This document shows, piece after piece, positions 33,791 to 42,425 of a DNA stretch of 64,000 nucleotides. The notes under the pieces were generated by a model. That model saw only the letters and a list, made by a program, of their open reading frames with translations, did no database searches and had not been told where the DNA came from. A program made the position numbers and the translations under genes. This stretch comes from Neoroseomonas terrae (lineage in GTDB: Bacteria; Pseudomonadota; Alphaproteobacteria; Acetobacterales; Acetobacteraceae). Each line of letters starts with the position of its first letter. Position 1 is the first letter of the stretch. The stretch spans positions 1-64,000 of the forward strand of contig NZ_JAAEDI010000025.1 of the NCBI RefSeq assembly GCF_018129025.1, written 5' to 3'.

Positions 33791-34378
33791 TCAGGATGCC
33801 GCAGCAGCGTGCGTCGGCTGTTCCAGCCGTACCTCCTCGCGCGGCACTTCGAACCACAGGCAGGGTTCGTCCCGGCCGCGCGCGGGGCACCAGATGCGGC
33901 CCTCGCCCATCGGCGCCAGGCCGAGCCGCCGGATCACCGCGAGTGACGGTGCGTTGTCCGCCTGGACGGCGGCGCGCAGCCGCGCCACGTCCATCAGCGT
34001 GAAGGCTTCGCGCACCGCTGCGGGCATCGCCTCACGCATGTAGCCGAGGCCCTGATAATGCTCGCCGAGCCAATAGGTGATCAGCGCCGTGGTCGGGTCG
34101 CCCGGCGCGCGTGAGATGCTGATCCAGCCCATCACCTGGCCGTCCGACCGCCGCTCGACGACCAGCGGCAGCGACCGTCGCTCGGCTGCCGCCATGCGCA
34201 CGCCGGCGATGCGGTCGAGCGCCATGACCGGCGTATACGGCACGGGCCAGGAGGCGAGGCGGCGGCTGACCGCCTCGCTCATCAGGCCGGCCAGCGCTTC
34301 GGCATCGTCGGCTTCCGCGGGACGCAGCCGCAGTCGCAGGGTATCCACAGGCGGAAGATTCTGCGTTTGCACAACCAT
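33791..34378 (-). CDS. GNAT-family N-acetyltransferase (RimJ/RimL-like)
   Basis: This 195-residue protein has DTLRLRLRPAEADDAEALAG at the N-terminus, ITYWLGEHYQGLGYMREAMP as the acetyl-CoA loop region and LRAAVQADNAPSLAVIRRLG, the RimJ/RimL pattern in which a Asn-x-x-Ser/A segment precedes a last helix. The start is the ATG at 34378; the long frame extending upstream is a shadow of the aldehyde dehydrogenase. It starts 14 bases after the aldehyde dehydrogenase stop and is probably the last gene of the carotenoid transcript, though a role there is not evident. Confidence 0.83.
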   Translation of the reverse strand: MVVQTQNLPPVDTLRLRLRPAEADDAEALAGLMSEAVSRRLASWPVPYTPVMALDRIAGVRMAAAERRSLPLVVERRSDGQVMGWISISRAPGDPTTALITYWLGEHYQGLGYMREAMPAAVREAFTLMDVARLRAAVQADNAPSLAVIRRLGLAPMGEGRIWCPARGRDEPCLWFEVPREEVRLEQPTHAAAAS

Positions 34379-34392
34379 TACGGCAGTATGCC

Positions 34393-35745
34393 CTACTTTC
34401 GATGCCGCCGCATCAGCATCCTGAGGATGCGTTCCGCCATCGCGGAACGCGGCGGGTCGAGAAGACGCGCGAGCGAGAACCGCCCATGCCGAACCCGCGC
34501 CCGGAGGTTCGACAGGGCCCGGAAGCCTTCCTCCCCATGCGTGCGGCCATGGCCGGAAGCGCCGATGCCGCCGAACGGCAGGCCCGGCATGCCGGCATGT
34601 TCCACGCAGCGGTCCCTGACGACGGCGCCGGAGCGCGTGGCGCCCGCGATGGCGGCTTCCTGTGCCGCGGTCCCGCCGAACAGGTACACGGCGAGCGGCG
34701 CCGGCCGCGCGGCGATCCAGCGAATCGCCTCGGGCAGGTCGGAGCAAGCGCGGACGGGCAGGATGGGGCCGAAGACCTCCTCCCACATCAGCGGATGGTC
34801 GTCCGCTGCTTCGGCCAGGGCGATGGCGCGGCGGCGGCCAGGCCCATCGGGGGCGAGAGGCGTCAACGCGGCGCCGGCGGCGAGGCGGTCGAGACGCCCG
34901 GCCTGGCGATCGCTGACGATAGCCGTCTCCGGCATGGCGACGCCGGTGGCGCGGCATGCTGTCTCGAAGGCGGCGCGGTCGTGGCCAACCAGCAGGACGG
35001 TGTCGGGGGCGACGCAGGTCTGGCCGCCGTTCAGCGCCTTGGCCACCATGATCGCTCGTGCCGCCGTTGTGAGGTCGGTGCCGGGCAGCACCACGGCCGG
35101 GCACTTGCCGCCGAGTTCCAGGGTGACCGGCACGAGGTTCTCCGCCGCCGCCCGAGCCACGGCCCGCCCGGTGGCCGTGCCGCCGGTGAAGACCAGATGG
35201 TCCCAGGGCTGCGCGGCGAAGGCCTCCGCGACCGTCGCATCTCCGGTGACGCAGCGCGCCATCTCGGGGCCGAGCGCCGCATCCACGATCTCGGCGATCA
35301 GAGAGGCACAGCGCGGCGCGTGTTCCGACGGCTTCAGAACCACCCGGTTGCCCGCGGCGATGGCATCGACCGCCGGCACCAGCGTGAGCTGGAAGGGGTA
35401 GTTCCACGGTCCCATGATGCCGACGATCCCCTTCGGCACGGGTTCTATCCACGCCCGCGCGGGCTGGAAGTGGATCGGGACCCCCGCGCGGCGCGGGCGT
35501 GCCCAGCCTCGCAGACGGCGCCGTGCATGGAGCGCCGCATCAGCGACGAGGATGGCATCGGCGAGAATCGTCTCGGTGCGGGAGCGGCCGCCGAAGTCGG
35601 CATCAGCTGCGGCGGCGATGTCCTCGGCGCGGCGCTTCATCTCGTCAGCCAGGCGTGCCAGCAGGGCCCGGCGGCGAGTGAGGTCCGGCGCGCCATCCCG
35701 GGCTTCGGCCGCGCGCAGGGCGGCGAGGGCGGCGGCGGGGGTCAT
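34393..35745 (-). CDS. Aldehyde dehydrogenase (class 3/coniferyl-aldehyde-type), likely carotenoid aldehyde oxidation
   Basis: This 450-residue protein has GIVGIMGPWNYPFQLTLVPA, LVFTGGTATGRAVARAAAEN, the catalytic Glu210 in VTLELGGKCP and the nucleophile Cys244 in NGGQTCVAPDTVLL. The C-terminus PFGGIGASGHGRTHGEEGF is typical of class 3 enzymes. The start at 35745 was chosen because upstream open frame runs into the repeat element. It lies downstream of hpnE on the same strand. In known C30 pathways an aldehyde dehydrogenase turns 4,4'-diapo-carotenoid aldehydes into acids, which can then be glycosylated; that role here is inferred from position. Confidence 0.85.
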   Translation of the reverse strand: MTPAAALAALRAAEARDGAPDLTRRRALLARLADEMKRRAEDIAAAADADFGGRSRTETILADAILVADAALHARRRLRGWARPRRAGVPIHFQPARAWIEPVPKGIVGIMGPWNYPFQLTLVPAVDAIAAGNRVVLKPSEHAPRCASLIAEIVDAALGPEMARCVTGDATVAEAFAAQPWDHLVFTGGTATGRAVARAAAENLVPVTLELGGKCPAVVLPGTDLTTAARAIMVAKALNGGQTCVAPDTVLLVGHDRAAFETACRATGVAMPETAIVSDRQAGRLDRLAAGAALTPLAPDGPGRRRAIALAEAADDHPLMWEEVFGPILPVRACSDLPEAIRWIAARPAPLAVYLFGGTAAQEAAIAGATRSGAVVRDRCVEHAGMPGLPFGGIGASGHGRTHGEEGFRALSNLRARVRHGRFSLARLLDPPRSAMAERILRMLMRRHRK

Positions 35746-35791
35746 GAGCGGCGCGCCGCCGTTGCGGCGTGAGGGGCGGACCGGGGCGGAA

Positions 35792-36051
35792 CCGGGAGGG
35801 GCGCCGCCCCTCCCGGACCCTCCCCGCCAAAGGCCGAAGGGCCTTTGGAAACCTCGATTTGGTGTCGGGCGCGACAGTTCCGACGGGGGACGAACGGTGG
35901 GCCCGGCGCCCAGGATCGAATCCGATGCGCGGTGCCCGATGCGGTCCCGTCTGCCGCAGGCAAAGCGTCTGCCCAGCACCAAATCGAGGTTTCCAAAGGC
36001 CCTTCGGCCCTTGGTGGGGTGAGGTTCGGAGAGGGGCAAAGCCCCTCTCCG
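35792..36051. repeat. Inverted-repeat element, copy 5
   Basis: This is the clearest compact copy. The left arm begins CCGGGAGGGGC-GCC-GCCCCTCCCGG at 35792-35816, then CCAAAGGCC-GAAG-GGCCTTTGG and AAACCTCGATTTGGTGTCGGGC. The right arm repeats this inverted and ends CGGAGAGGGGC-AAA-GCCCCTCTCCG at 36027-36051. About 100 bases of non-repeated interior separate the arms. It fills the 352-base gap between hpnE and the aldehyde dehydrogenase gene, so it may attenuate or separate transcription in the middle of the carotenoid operon. Confidence 0.88.
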
Positions 36052-36097
36052 AGACCCGCCTCGGCCGGCAGCGCCCCGTGATGCTCGACCAACGCCG

Positions 36098-37315
36098 TCA
36101 TGTCCTGAGCACCGTTCCCGCTGCCGCCTCGCCTGACAGTGCCGCGGCTTCGATGGTTGCCGGCAGGCCGGGCCAGGTCCAGTCGCCAGCCAGCGCGAGG
36201 TTCCGCATCGGCTGGCGAGGTGCGACGGGCGGTATGCCGACGCCGTGGCGGGGTGTGGCGCGGCGTTCCTTCACGCCGCGGCAGGGGGGCGGCGCGTCGG
36301 GCCAGTCACCTGGCAGGGCGAAGGCGCGGGCGGTGGCGATGATCTCCCGCCAGGCTTGAGGGGCAAGCGCGTCGACGGGTTCGTCGGCTTCCGCGTCGGC
36401 GGCGCTGACGGTCACGCTGATGCCGGCGGGGCGAACCAGCACCCATTGGACGAGGCCGCCGAGCACCCCGAGGAAGCGGACGCGGTCGGCGCCGGGATGG
36501 GCGAAGTGCAGGTTCAGGATCGGGGCATGGCGGTCGGGCACGCGCAGACCGGGGATCAGGCGCGCGGTTTCCCAGGGAGGCAGCGCGAGGATGACCGCGT
36601 CGTCCTGGCCCATCGGCAGCGTGTCCTCGCCGAGGTGCAGCGCGATGACGCGACTCTCGGCCATTGTCATCGCCCGCAGGCGGGCGCCGAAGCGGATCGT
36701 GGCGCCGGCGCGCTCTAGCGCGGTCAGCGCGGGGGCGACGAGGTCCGGTCCCAGCCCGTCCCGCGCCACCAGAAGCCGCGCGGCCCCGGTTCCGCGGATG
36801 CGTCGGAGCACCTGGCCGAGGCGGGCGGAGGAGGCTTCGGCAAGCGGGGTGTTGAGTGCGGCGACGGTGAGAGGCCCGATGAAGCTGCGCAGCAGCGCCG
36901 GATGCTTCGCGAGGGCCTCGGCGACGGGTTGGTCGGTGATGCCGGAGGCGATGCGAAGCAGGGTGACCACCCCGCCGATCGTCAGGCCGGGCGGGCGTTT
37001 CGACGGGTCACGCCACGCGAGCGGCGAAGCGGCGACGCGACGCGCCGAACCGTCGGCGAGGTCGAACAGCGGCAAGCCTTCGGGCTCCGGTTCCACCCAG
37101 CGGTCGCGAGCGCCGATAGCGTCGAGGAAGCGCAGCGCGGCGTGGTTCGCGCCCATCAGCGCGTGGGTGCCGTTGTCGGTGCCGTCGGGCAGGGCGCGGC
37201 AGCGGCCGCCGGCGACGGACGTGGCTTCGTGCAGCGTCACGGCGCGGCCGGCCTCCGCGAGCCCCAGCGCCGCGACCAGCCCGGCGACGCCTGCGCCGAC
37301 GACATGGACGGTCAT
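36098..37315 (-). CDS. hpnE: HpnE-like FAD-dependent squalene-forming oxidoreductase
   Basis: This 405-residue flavoprotein has the N-terminal dinucleotide site VHVVGAGVAGLVAALGLAEA and GGRCRALP, with a C-terminal FAD closure NLALAGDWTWPGLPATIEAA. HpnE reduces hydroxysqualene to squalene in the HpnCDE route. The ATG at 37315 overlaps the stop of the fused hpnC-hpnD gene (ATGA), and this gene order supports the identity. No squalene-hopene cyclase is nearby; the squalene is therefore likely to feed the CrtN-type desaturases of the same operon (inference). Confidence 0.85.
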   Translation of the reverse strand: MTVHVVGAGVAGLVAALGLAEAGRAVTLHEATSVAGGRCRALPDGTDNGTHALMGANHAALRFLDAIGARDRWVEPEPEGLPLFDLADGSARRVAASPLAWRDPSKRPPGLTIGGVVTLLRIASGITDQPVAEALAKHPALLRSFIGPLTVAALNTPLAEASSARLGQVLRRIRGTGAARLLVARDGLGPDLVAPALTALERAGATIRFGARLRAMTMAESRVIALHLGEDTLPMGQDDAVILALPPWETARLIPGLRVPDRHAPILNLHFAHPGADRVRFLGVLGGLVQWVLVRPAGISVTVSAADAEADEPVDALAPQAWREIIATARAFALPGDWPDAPPPCRGVKERRATPRHGVGIPPVAPRQPMRNLALAGDWTWPGLPATIEAAALSGEAAAGTVLRT

Positions 37316-38943
37316 CGCGCGCTGACCGGTGCAAGGCGCAGCGCGAAGGCCGCCATGCGCGCCTTGTCGCCGCGGCTGAGGCGCATGCGGGTGCGCGGTG
37401 GCGCGAAGCCGCGGGCCAGCAGCCGCGCGAGCAGGCGCCGATATCCCCACATCATGATGCGGGCCGGCAGCAGCGCGGTGGTGTCGAGGCCCCGCAGGGC
37501 CATGTCGGCCTCCACGAACCCGGCCTCTGCCTGCGCGGCGATGGCATGGGCGACGAGGGATGTACCCGGGGCGGCGAGGAGGCGCGCAGCCGCTGCGTCC
37601 TCGACGCCGTGAGCGGCAAGCATATCGAGCGGCAGGTACACTCGCTCGCGCGTGGCGTCCTCGTCGATGTCGCGCAGGATGTTCACCAGTTGCAGCGTGC
37701 GGCCGAGGGCGAGGCCGAAGGCGGTCGCGTCCGGCGCGCCGAAGATGCGCACGGCCATGGCGCCGACGCTGCCCGCCACGCGGCGGCAATAGAGATCGAG
37801 AGCGTCGGCATCGGCCATACGGACGGCGGGCGCGGCATCGGTCTCCATGCCGTCGATCATCGCCTCGCACTCCACGACCGGCAGCTCGTAGCGGTCGCGC
37901 GCGCGCGCGAGTTCGCGGGAAACGGCACAGTCGGGGCGCCGCAGCTTGTCTCGCCAGCGGGCGAGGAGGCGCCGCTTCTCCGCGACGGGCATGGCGCCGT
38001 CGGCGATGTCGTCCACGGCCCGGCAGAAGGCATAGACGGCCCAGAGCGCGCGGCGACGGTCGCCGCGCAGCGCCGCCATCCCGCGGCTGAAGGAGGAACG
38101 TGACGCGGTAACGTGCGCGCGGACCAGCGCGGCGTCCGATGGGGTGCGGAGCGACACGAGCGCGGTCAGCGCATCGGCCTTGGTGAGCGCGATGCGTCCG
38201 GCGATCGGATCAGCCCCGCGCAGCCTGGCGAGCAGGCGGCGCGCCATGGCGAGCGTGACCCCGGCTTCCATGGCGAGGCGGCGGGAGGCGAGGAGGCGCG
38301 GCAATGCCGCTGCGGCGTCGAGGCGTTCGGCCACGCGGTCCAGCGCCGTATCGAGCACGGCACGGCGTCGCACGAGGTTGGCGGGGTCGAAGAAGGCGGC
38401 TTCGCCGCCTGCCAGCGCCATCCATGATTCCGGCAGGTAGATGCGGTCCAGCGCGTCGCGGTCCGGCACCAGGTCCTGCAGATGGTTCAGTACCTGCAGC
38501 GCGGTGCTGAGGGCGTCTGCCGCCGCCTCGGCGTCGGGCGATGTCTCGCCATGCAGGCGCAGCAGCAGCCGCCCCACGGGGTTTGCCGAAACGTTGCAAT
38601 AGGCTTCCAGCGCGGCCCAGTCCGGGTAGCGCCGCTGCGTCGCATCCTGGCGGAAGGCGGCGAGCATGCATCGCGCCTCCCCCGTGCCGACGGCGTTGTC
38701 ATGCAGCGGGCGCGTGACGGGGTCGGTCGTTGCCGGATCATCGAGCGCGCATTCCAGCGAATCGAGGCGTGCCAGCTTCTCGGCCGGCGTCAGCGTCGCG
38801 CTGTCGGCGATGTCGTCGGCGGTACGCACGAAGCTGTAGAAGGCCAGCACCTTCGGCCGCAGCGCCGGCGCGATCAGCCGCGAGGCGACAGGAAAGTTCT
38901 CGCTGCCCGCGTCACGGGTGGGCGGGCCGGCCGCGAGCGTCAT
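37312..38943 (-). CDS. Fused HpnC-HpnD (presqualene diphosphate synthase plus hydroxysqualene-forming enzyme)
   Basis: This 543-residue protein joins two trans-prenyltransferase-fold domains. Residues about 1-265 are HpnC-like: SENFPVASRLIAPALR, first Asp motif ADDIAD (43-47), DNAVGTGEARCMLAAFRQDA, SANPVGRLLLRLHGE, and second motif LQDLVPDRD. Residues about 275-543 are HpnD-like: SRSSFSRGMAALRGDRRRAL, VDDIAD (311-315), and LQLVNILRDIDEDATRERVY. HpnD condenses two farnesyl diphosphates to presqualene diphosphate and HpnC converts that to hydroxysqualene. In the organisms where they were defined they are separate adjacent genes. Both active-site pairs look intact. Four-base overlaps tie it to the glycosyltransferase and hpnE genes. 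Confidence 0.88.
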   Translation of the reverse strand: MTLAAGPPTRDAGSENFPVASRLIAPALRPKVLAFYSFVRTADDIADSATLTPAEKLARLDSLECALDDPATTDPVTRPLHDNAVGTGEARCMLAAFRQDATQRRYPDWAALEAYCNVSANPVGRLLLRLHGETSPDAEAAADALSTALQVLNHLQDLVPDRDALDRIYLPESWMALAGGEAAFFDPANLVRRRAVLDTALDRVAERLDAAAALPRLLASRRLAMEAGVTLAMARRLLARLRGADPIAGRIALTKADALTALVSLRTPSDAALVRAHVTASRSSFSRGMAALRGDRRRALWAVYAFCRAVDDIADGAMPVAEKRRLLARWRDKLRRPDCAVSRELARARDRYELPVVECEAMIDGMETDAAPAVRMADADALDLYCRRVAGSVGAMAVRIFGAPDATAFGLALGRTLQLVNILRDIDEDATRERVYLPLDMLAAHGVEDAAAARLLAAPGTSLVAHAIAAQAEAGFVEADMALRGLDTTALLPARIMMWGYRRLLARLLARGFAPPRTRMRLSRGDKARMAAFALRLAPVSAR

Positions 38944-40043
38944 GGTGCCTCGGGTGCCGCATAGGCGCGGCCCTTCCAGCCCTCATGGCGGCCGAGCAGG
39001 GCGCGCACCAGCGCCGTCCATTGGATGCCCAGCGCGACGACGACCGCGAACGGATGCAGCGGCACGGTCCAGAGAGGTTCGCGCGCGCGCAGCGTGACCG
39101 CGAGACGCAGGCCGAAGATCAACGCCAACGCCGCGATCGCCCGCGCATCCGGCAGCAGCAGGAAGGGCCACAGGTGGCCGCCCGCCAGCAGCATCGTCCA
39201 GACCGGCAAGCCGAACGGCGTCGCCATGCCTTCCCGTGCGTTCTTGAGGAAGCCGCGCCAGGCTTCGGCGATGCCGCGATACATGCGGCAGGTGGCAAGG
39301 CCGGCGCCGGCGACGAGTTCCGTGCGGTGCCCGGTGGCACGGAAGCGGCGCGGCAGCATCAGGCCGTCATGCAGCGTCGCCCGGATCGCGGCATGGCCGC
39401 CGGCGGCATCGTAGGCGCGGCGTTCCACCAGCATCATCTGGCCGCAGCCCGCGGCGAGGCTCCGGAAGCGTGTGAAGGCGCGGCCGCCGCCGGGCAGGTA
39501 GCCGACCATCAGCAGGCTGATGATGGGGACCGTCAGGCCCTCGCCCAGTGTGCCGATGCGCTGCCGCGGTACGCCGCTGACAAGGCCGAGGCGATGTGCC
39601 TGTGCGTGGCCCGACAGCGCGGCGGCGGTGCCCTGCGCGAGCGTGACGTCGGCGTCGATGAACAGCAGATGCGTGCCGCGCGCGGCTTCGGCGAGGCGGG
39701 CGCAGGCGTGCATCTTGCCGGACCAGCCGAGGGGCAGGGCTGGTGCGGTCAGGAGCCGCAGCCGGTCGTCGCGCGTCGCGATCGCGGTTACGATGGCGGG
39801 CGTGCCGTCGGTCGAGGCGTCGTCCATGACAATGACCTCGATCGCGACGCCTTGCTGCGCGAGCGCCGCTTCGACGCAAGTCGCGATGGAGGCAGCCTCG
39901 TCGCGTGCAGGCACGAGGATCGAGACGACGGTGTCCGGCGAGCCACCGCCGCGCGGCGCGCGAAGCAGCAGCAGATTGACGAGCCCGATCGCTGCGGGCA
40001 GCGCGGCGAGGCCCAGCGCGATCCAGGCGGCGTCCGCGATCAT
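38940..40043 (-). CDS. Membrane glycosyltransferase family 2 (CrtQ-like)
   Basis: This 367-residue protein has an N-terminal membrane segment (AAWIALGLAALPAAIGLVNL). A GT2 domain follows with TVVSILVPARDEAASIATCV, VIVMDDASTDGTPAIVTAIA, LPLGWSGKMHACARLAEAAR and HLLFIDADVTL as the metal-binding D-x-D region. Hydrophobic C-terminal segments complete it. The GWSGK motif is typical of CrtQ-like and hopene-associated glycosyltransferases. In staphyloxanthin synthesis CrtQ glycosylates diaponeurosporenoic acid; the operon position supports a like role. It overlaps the acyltransferase upstream and the hpnC-hpnD gene downstream by four bases each. Confidence 0.85.
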   Translation of the reverse strand: MIADAAWIALGLAALPAAIGLVNLLLLRAPRGGGSPDTVVSILVPARDEAASIATCVEAALAQQGVAIEVIVMDDASTDGTPAIVTAIATRDDRLRLLTAPALPLGWSGKMHACARLAEAARGTHLLFIDADVTLAQGTAAALSGHAQAHRLGLVSGVPRQRIGTLGEGLTVPIISLLMVGYLPGGGRAFTRFRSLAAGCGQMMLVERRAYDAAGGHAAIRATLHDGLMLPRRFRATGHRTELVAGAGLATCRMYRGIAEAWRGFLKNAREGMATPFGLPVWTMLLAGGHLWPFLLLPDARAIAALALIFGLRLAVTLRAREPLWTVPLHPFAVVVALGIQWTALVRALLGRHEGWKGRAYAAPEAP

Positions 40044-40837
40044 GTCGGGCCATCCGGCGTATGGCGCGGGTCGAAGCGTTGGCCGCGCAGCATCGCGCCG
40101 GCGCGGCGCCAAAGCTGGTACACGCCGCCCATGCCCTCGCGCCCTTGAAGGATCGTCTCGAAGCGTGAGGGGTCGCGGGTGATGGCGTCCTGCGTCAGAC
40201 GGTCGCAGGTGTCGGCAAGGGCAGTCGCGAACGACGCGATCCGCGCGTCGCGGTCGAGTGCAAGCAACGACGCCGCTGGCACGGGCTGACCGAAGGCGGC
40301 CAGCATCTCCGGCTTGCGCTCGGACCAGAACGGATAGTCGAGGGCCAGCGGCACGAAATGCGCGGTCTGCGCCAGTTCCGGCAGCCGCGCTAGGCCAGGG
40401 GCGATGGGAACGGGGCGCTCGCGGGGGTCGGCGAAGCGGCCAGGAGCGTTGATCCAGAGCAGATGTGACGGCTCGCCCAGCACGCGCCGCGCCGTCTGCA
40501 GGAAGGCGGCTGCTCCGCGGGGAGTGCCCGGCTCGATACCGAACACGCCGATGCGGCGCATGAAGGCGTATTTCTCCAGCGCCGCGGCATCCATCGGCGT
40601 GAAGACCTGCCGGTCCCCCAGCAGGCGCCGGCCGATCAGCATCACCGCCATGCCGTCCCACCAGGAAGGATGGTTCGCGAACACCACTGCCGGCGCGCCG
40701 GGCGGGATGGCGGGCATGCCCCAGGCCGGAATACGCAGCGCACGCATGTGGCGGCGGAAGAAGCGCGTGAAGGCGACATCGAAGAAGGCGATGTGCCGCG
40801 CCGAGCGCAGCGCCACCGGGTCGCGCGGCGGGGTCAT
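40040..40837 (-). CDS. Lysophospholipid-acyltransferase-family protein (CrtO-like carotenoid acyltransferase)
   Basis: This 265-residue protein has the H-x4-D catalytic motif in VVFANHPSWWDGMAVMLIGR and a second block, GVFGIEPGTPRGAAAFLQTA, followed by PGRFADPRERPVPIAPGLAR, matching the order of PlsC-type motifs. In C30 pigment pathways an acyltransferase (CrtO of staphylococci, though structurally different) adds a fatty acid to the sugar. Here the position between a desaturase and a glycosyltransferase suggests acylation of the glycosyl carotenoid (inference). A long alternate frame spanning the next gene is a shadow. Confidence 0.78.
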   Translation of the reverse strand: MTPPRDPVALRSARHIAFFDVAFTRFFRRHMRALRIPAWGMPAIPPGAPAVVFANHPSWWDGMAVMLIGRRLLGDRQVFTPMDAAALEKYAFMRRIGVFGIEPGTPRGAAAFLQTARRVLGEPSHLLWINAPGRFADPRERPVPIAPGLARLPELAQTAHFVPLALDYPFWSERKPEMLAAFGQPVPAASLLALDRDARIASFATALADTCDRLTQDAITRDPSRFETILQGREGMGGVYQLWRRAGAMLRGQRFDPRHTPDGPT

Positions 40838-42408
40838 TCGGCGGCGCGCAGCGCGTCCCGCTGGCCCGCGCGGTCGGCGGCGGCCGACATGCCACGCCCG
40901 CCATGGTCGCGGTCCAGCGCGTCGGCGGCGATCCAGCCGGACATCATGACCATCGGCATGCCAGGGCCGGGATGCGAAGCGCCACCGCAGAGATACAGGC
41001 CCTTCACGGTCTTCGAGCGGTTCGACGGCTTGAAGGCACCGAGCCACGCACCGTGCGAGGCAAGCCCGTAGATCGCCCCGTCCAGCACCTTGTACCGGTC
41101 GTGGATGTCCTGCGGCGTCAGGGCGCGCTCGACGACGATGCGGTCCTCGATGTCCTCGAGCCCCGCCGTACGCTTCAGCTTGTCGAGGATCACCTGGCGA
41201 TAGGGCGCGAACATCGCCGACCAGTCCTGGCCCGGGCGCAGATGCGGCGTGTGGACCAGGACGTAGAGCGCCTCGCCGCCTTCCGGCGCGACGCTCGGGT
41301 CGCTGACCGAGGGGGCGCAGAGATAGGCGGTCGGGTCGGGGGCGGGGACGCCGCGGCGATAGATGGCGTCGAACTCTTCCTCCGCATTGCGGGAGAAGAC
41401 GAAGTCGTGATGGGCGAGGTGGTCGTAGCGCCGGTTGAGACCAAGATAGAGCACGACGCCCGAGCAGGCGGGCTCGTAACCCTTCTTCGCGATGCGGCGC
41501 GCGGGCTCGCCACGCACCAGCTCGGTATAGGTGCGCACCGCATCCATGTTGGAGATCAGCGCATCGCAGGGAATGCGCTCGCCATTCGCGGTGACGCTGC
41601 GCACTGCGCCGCGGTCGATCTCGATCGCGGTCACCTCGCTGTCGGTGAGCAGATCGGCGCCGAGATCGCGGGCCAGCGCCGCCAGACCTTCGGCAACGGC
41701 GCGCGTGCCGCCGACCGGATACCAGATGCCCTCCGACGCCTGCATGTCGCCGATGCTGCACAGCACGGCGGGGGCGAGGTAGGGGCTCGAGCCGACATAC
41801 TGCGTGTAGTGGTCGAGCATCTGCGCGAGACGTGCATCGGGCACATGGCCGCGGATGACCTTGGCGACCGTACGACCCATGCGCAGCGCGAGCACGTCCC
41901 GCAGCACCTCGGGCTTGAAATTGTCGGTGAAGTTCAGCGTGTCCCCGATGCCCTCGACCGGCTTCCAGAAGAAGAACTTCTCGCTGACCTCGTGCAGATG
42001 GCGCGACGCCTGCTGGAAGCTGCGATAGCCGGCGCCATTGCCGGGCGCGAAGGCGTCCATCGCCCGCGCCATGGTATCGACATCCGCCATCAGGTCGATG
42101 CGGGTGTTGTCGTCGAAGAAGCAGCGCCATTGCGGATCGAGGCGGATCAGCGGGATCGCTTCGGCCTGATCGCGCCGGGCTTCGGCGCAGATGCGGCGCA
42201 GGACGCGCGGCACGGTCAGGATGGTCGGCCCCATGTCGAAGCGGAAGCGGCCCGGTCCGTCGGGGTTGTCCAGGTGCAGGACGGCCGCCTTGCCGCCGAG
42301 CCAGGCGTTGCGTTCCAGCAGCGTCACCTGGTGGCCGCGCGCCTGTGCCACCACGGCGGCGGCGAGGCCGCCCAGCCCTCCGCCGATGATGACGACATTC
42401 GCACCCAT
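40834..42408 (-). CDS. CrtN/CrtI-family FAD-dependent carotenoid desaturase or oxidase (second copy)
   Basis: This 524-residue protein has the FAD-binding N-terminus VVIIGGGLGGLAAAVVAQAR, GGKAAVL and MGPTILTVPRVLRRI. The C-terminal carotenoid-dehydrogenase signature reads GLYLCGGASHPGPGMPMVMM. It could desaturate squalene-derived C30 intermediates or oxidise the terminal methyl groups (CrtP/CrtNb-like). The two paralogues in this operon probably split these tasks, but sequence alone does not assign them. The ATG at 42408 follows GAAGGGAAGGGG. It starts 17 bases after the other CrtN-like gene and overlaps the acyltransferase start. Confidence 0.85.
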   Translation of the reverse strand: MGANVVIIGGGLGGLAAAVVAQARGHQVTLLERNAWLGGKAAVLHLDNPDGPGRFRFDMGPTILTVPRVLRRICAEARRDQAEAIPLIRLDPQWRCFFDDNTRIDLMADVDTMARAMDAFAPGNGAGYRSFQQASRHLHEVSEKFFFWKPVEGIGDTLNFTDNFKPEVLRDVLALRMGRTVAKVIRGHVPDARLAQMLDHYTQYVGSSPYLAPAVLCSIGDMQASEGIWYPVGGTRAVAEGLAALARDLGADLLTDSEVTAIEIDRGAVRSVTANGERIPCDALISNMDAVRTYTELVRGEPARRIAKKGYEPACSGVVLYLGLNRRYDHLAHHDFVFSRNAEEEFDAIYRRGVPAPDPTAYLCAPSVSDPSVAPEGGEALYVLVHTPHLRPGQDWSAMFAPYRQVILDKLKRTAGLEDIEDRIVVERALTPQDIHDRYKVLDGAIYGLASHGAWLGAFKPSNRSKTVKGLYLCGGASHPGPGMPMVMMSGWIAADALDRDHGGRGMSAAADRAGQRDALRAAE

Positions 42409-42425
42409 GACGCAGCCCCTTCCCT

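Noticed and set aside
35746..36039. N-terminal extension of the aldehyde dehydrogenase into repeat copy 5
   Set aside because: The 98 extra residues come from the repeat arms and look like peptides from the other copies; the family begins at 35745.
40838..42130. Large minus-strand open frame reading through crtN before the acyltransferase
   Set aside because: It is a GC-driven shadow of the desaturase gene; the acyltransferase family begins at 40837.
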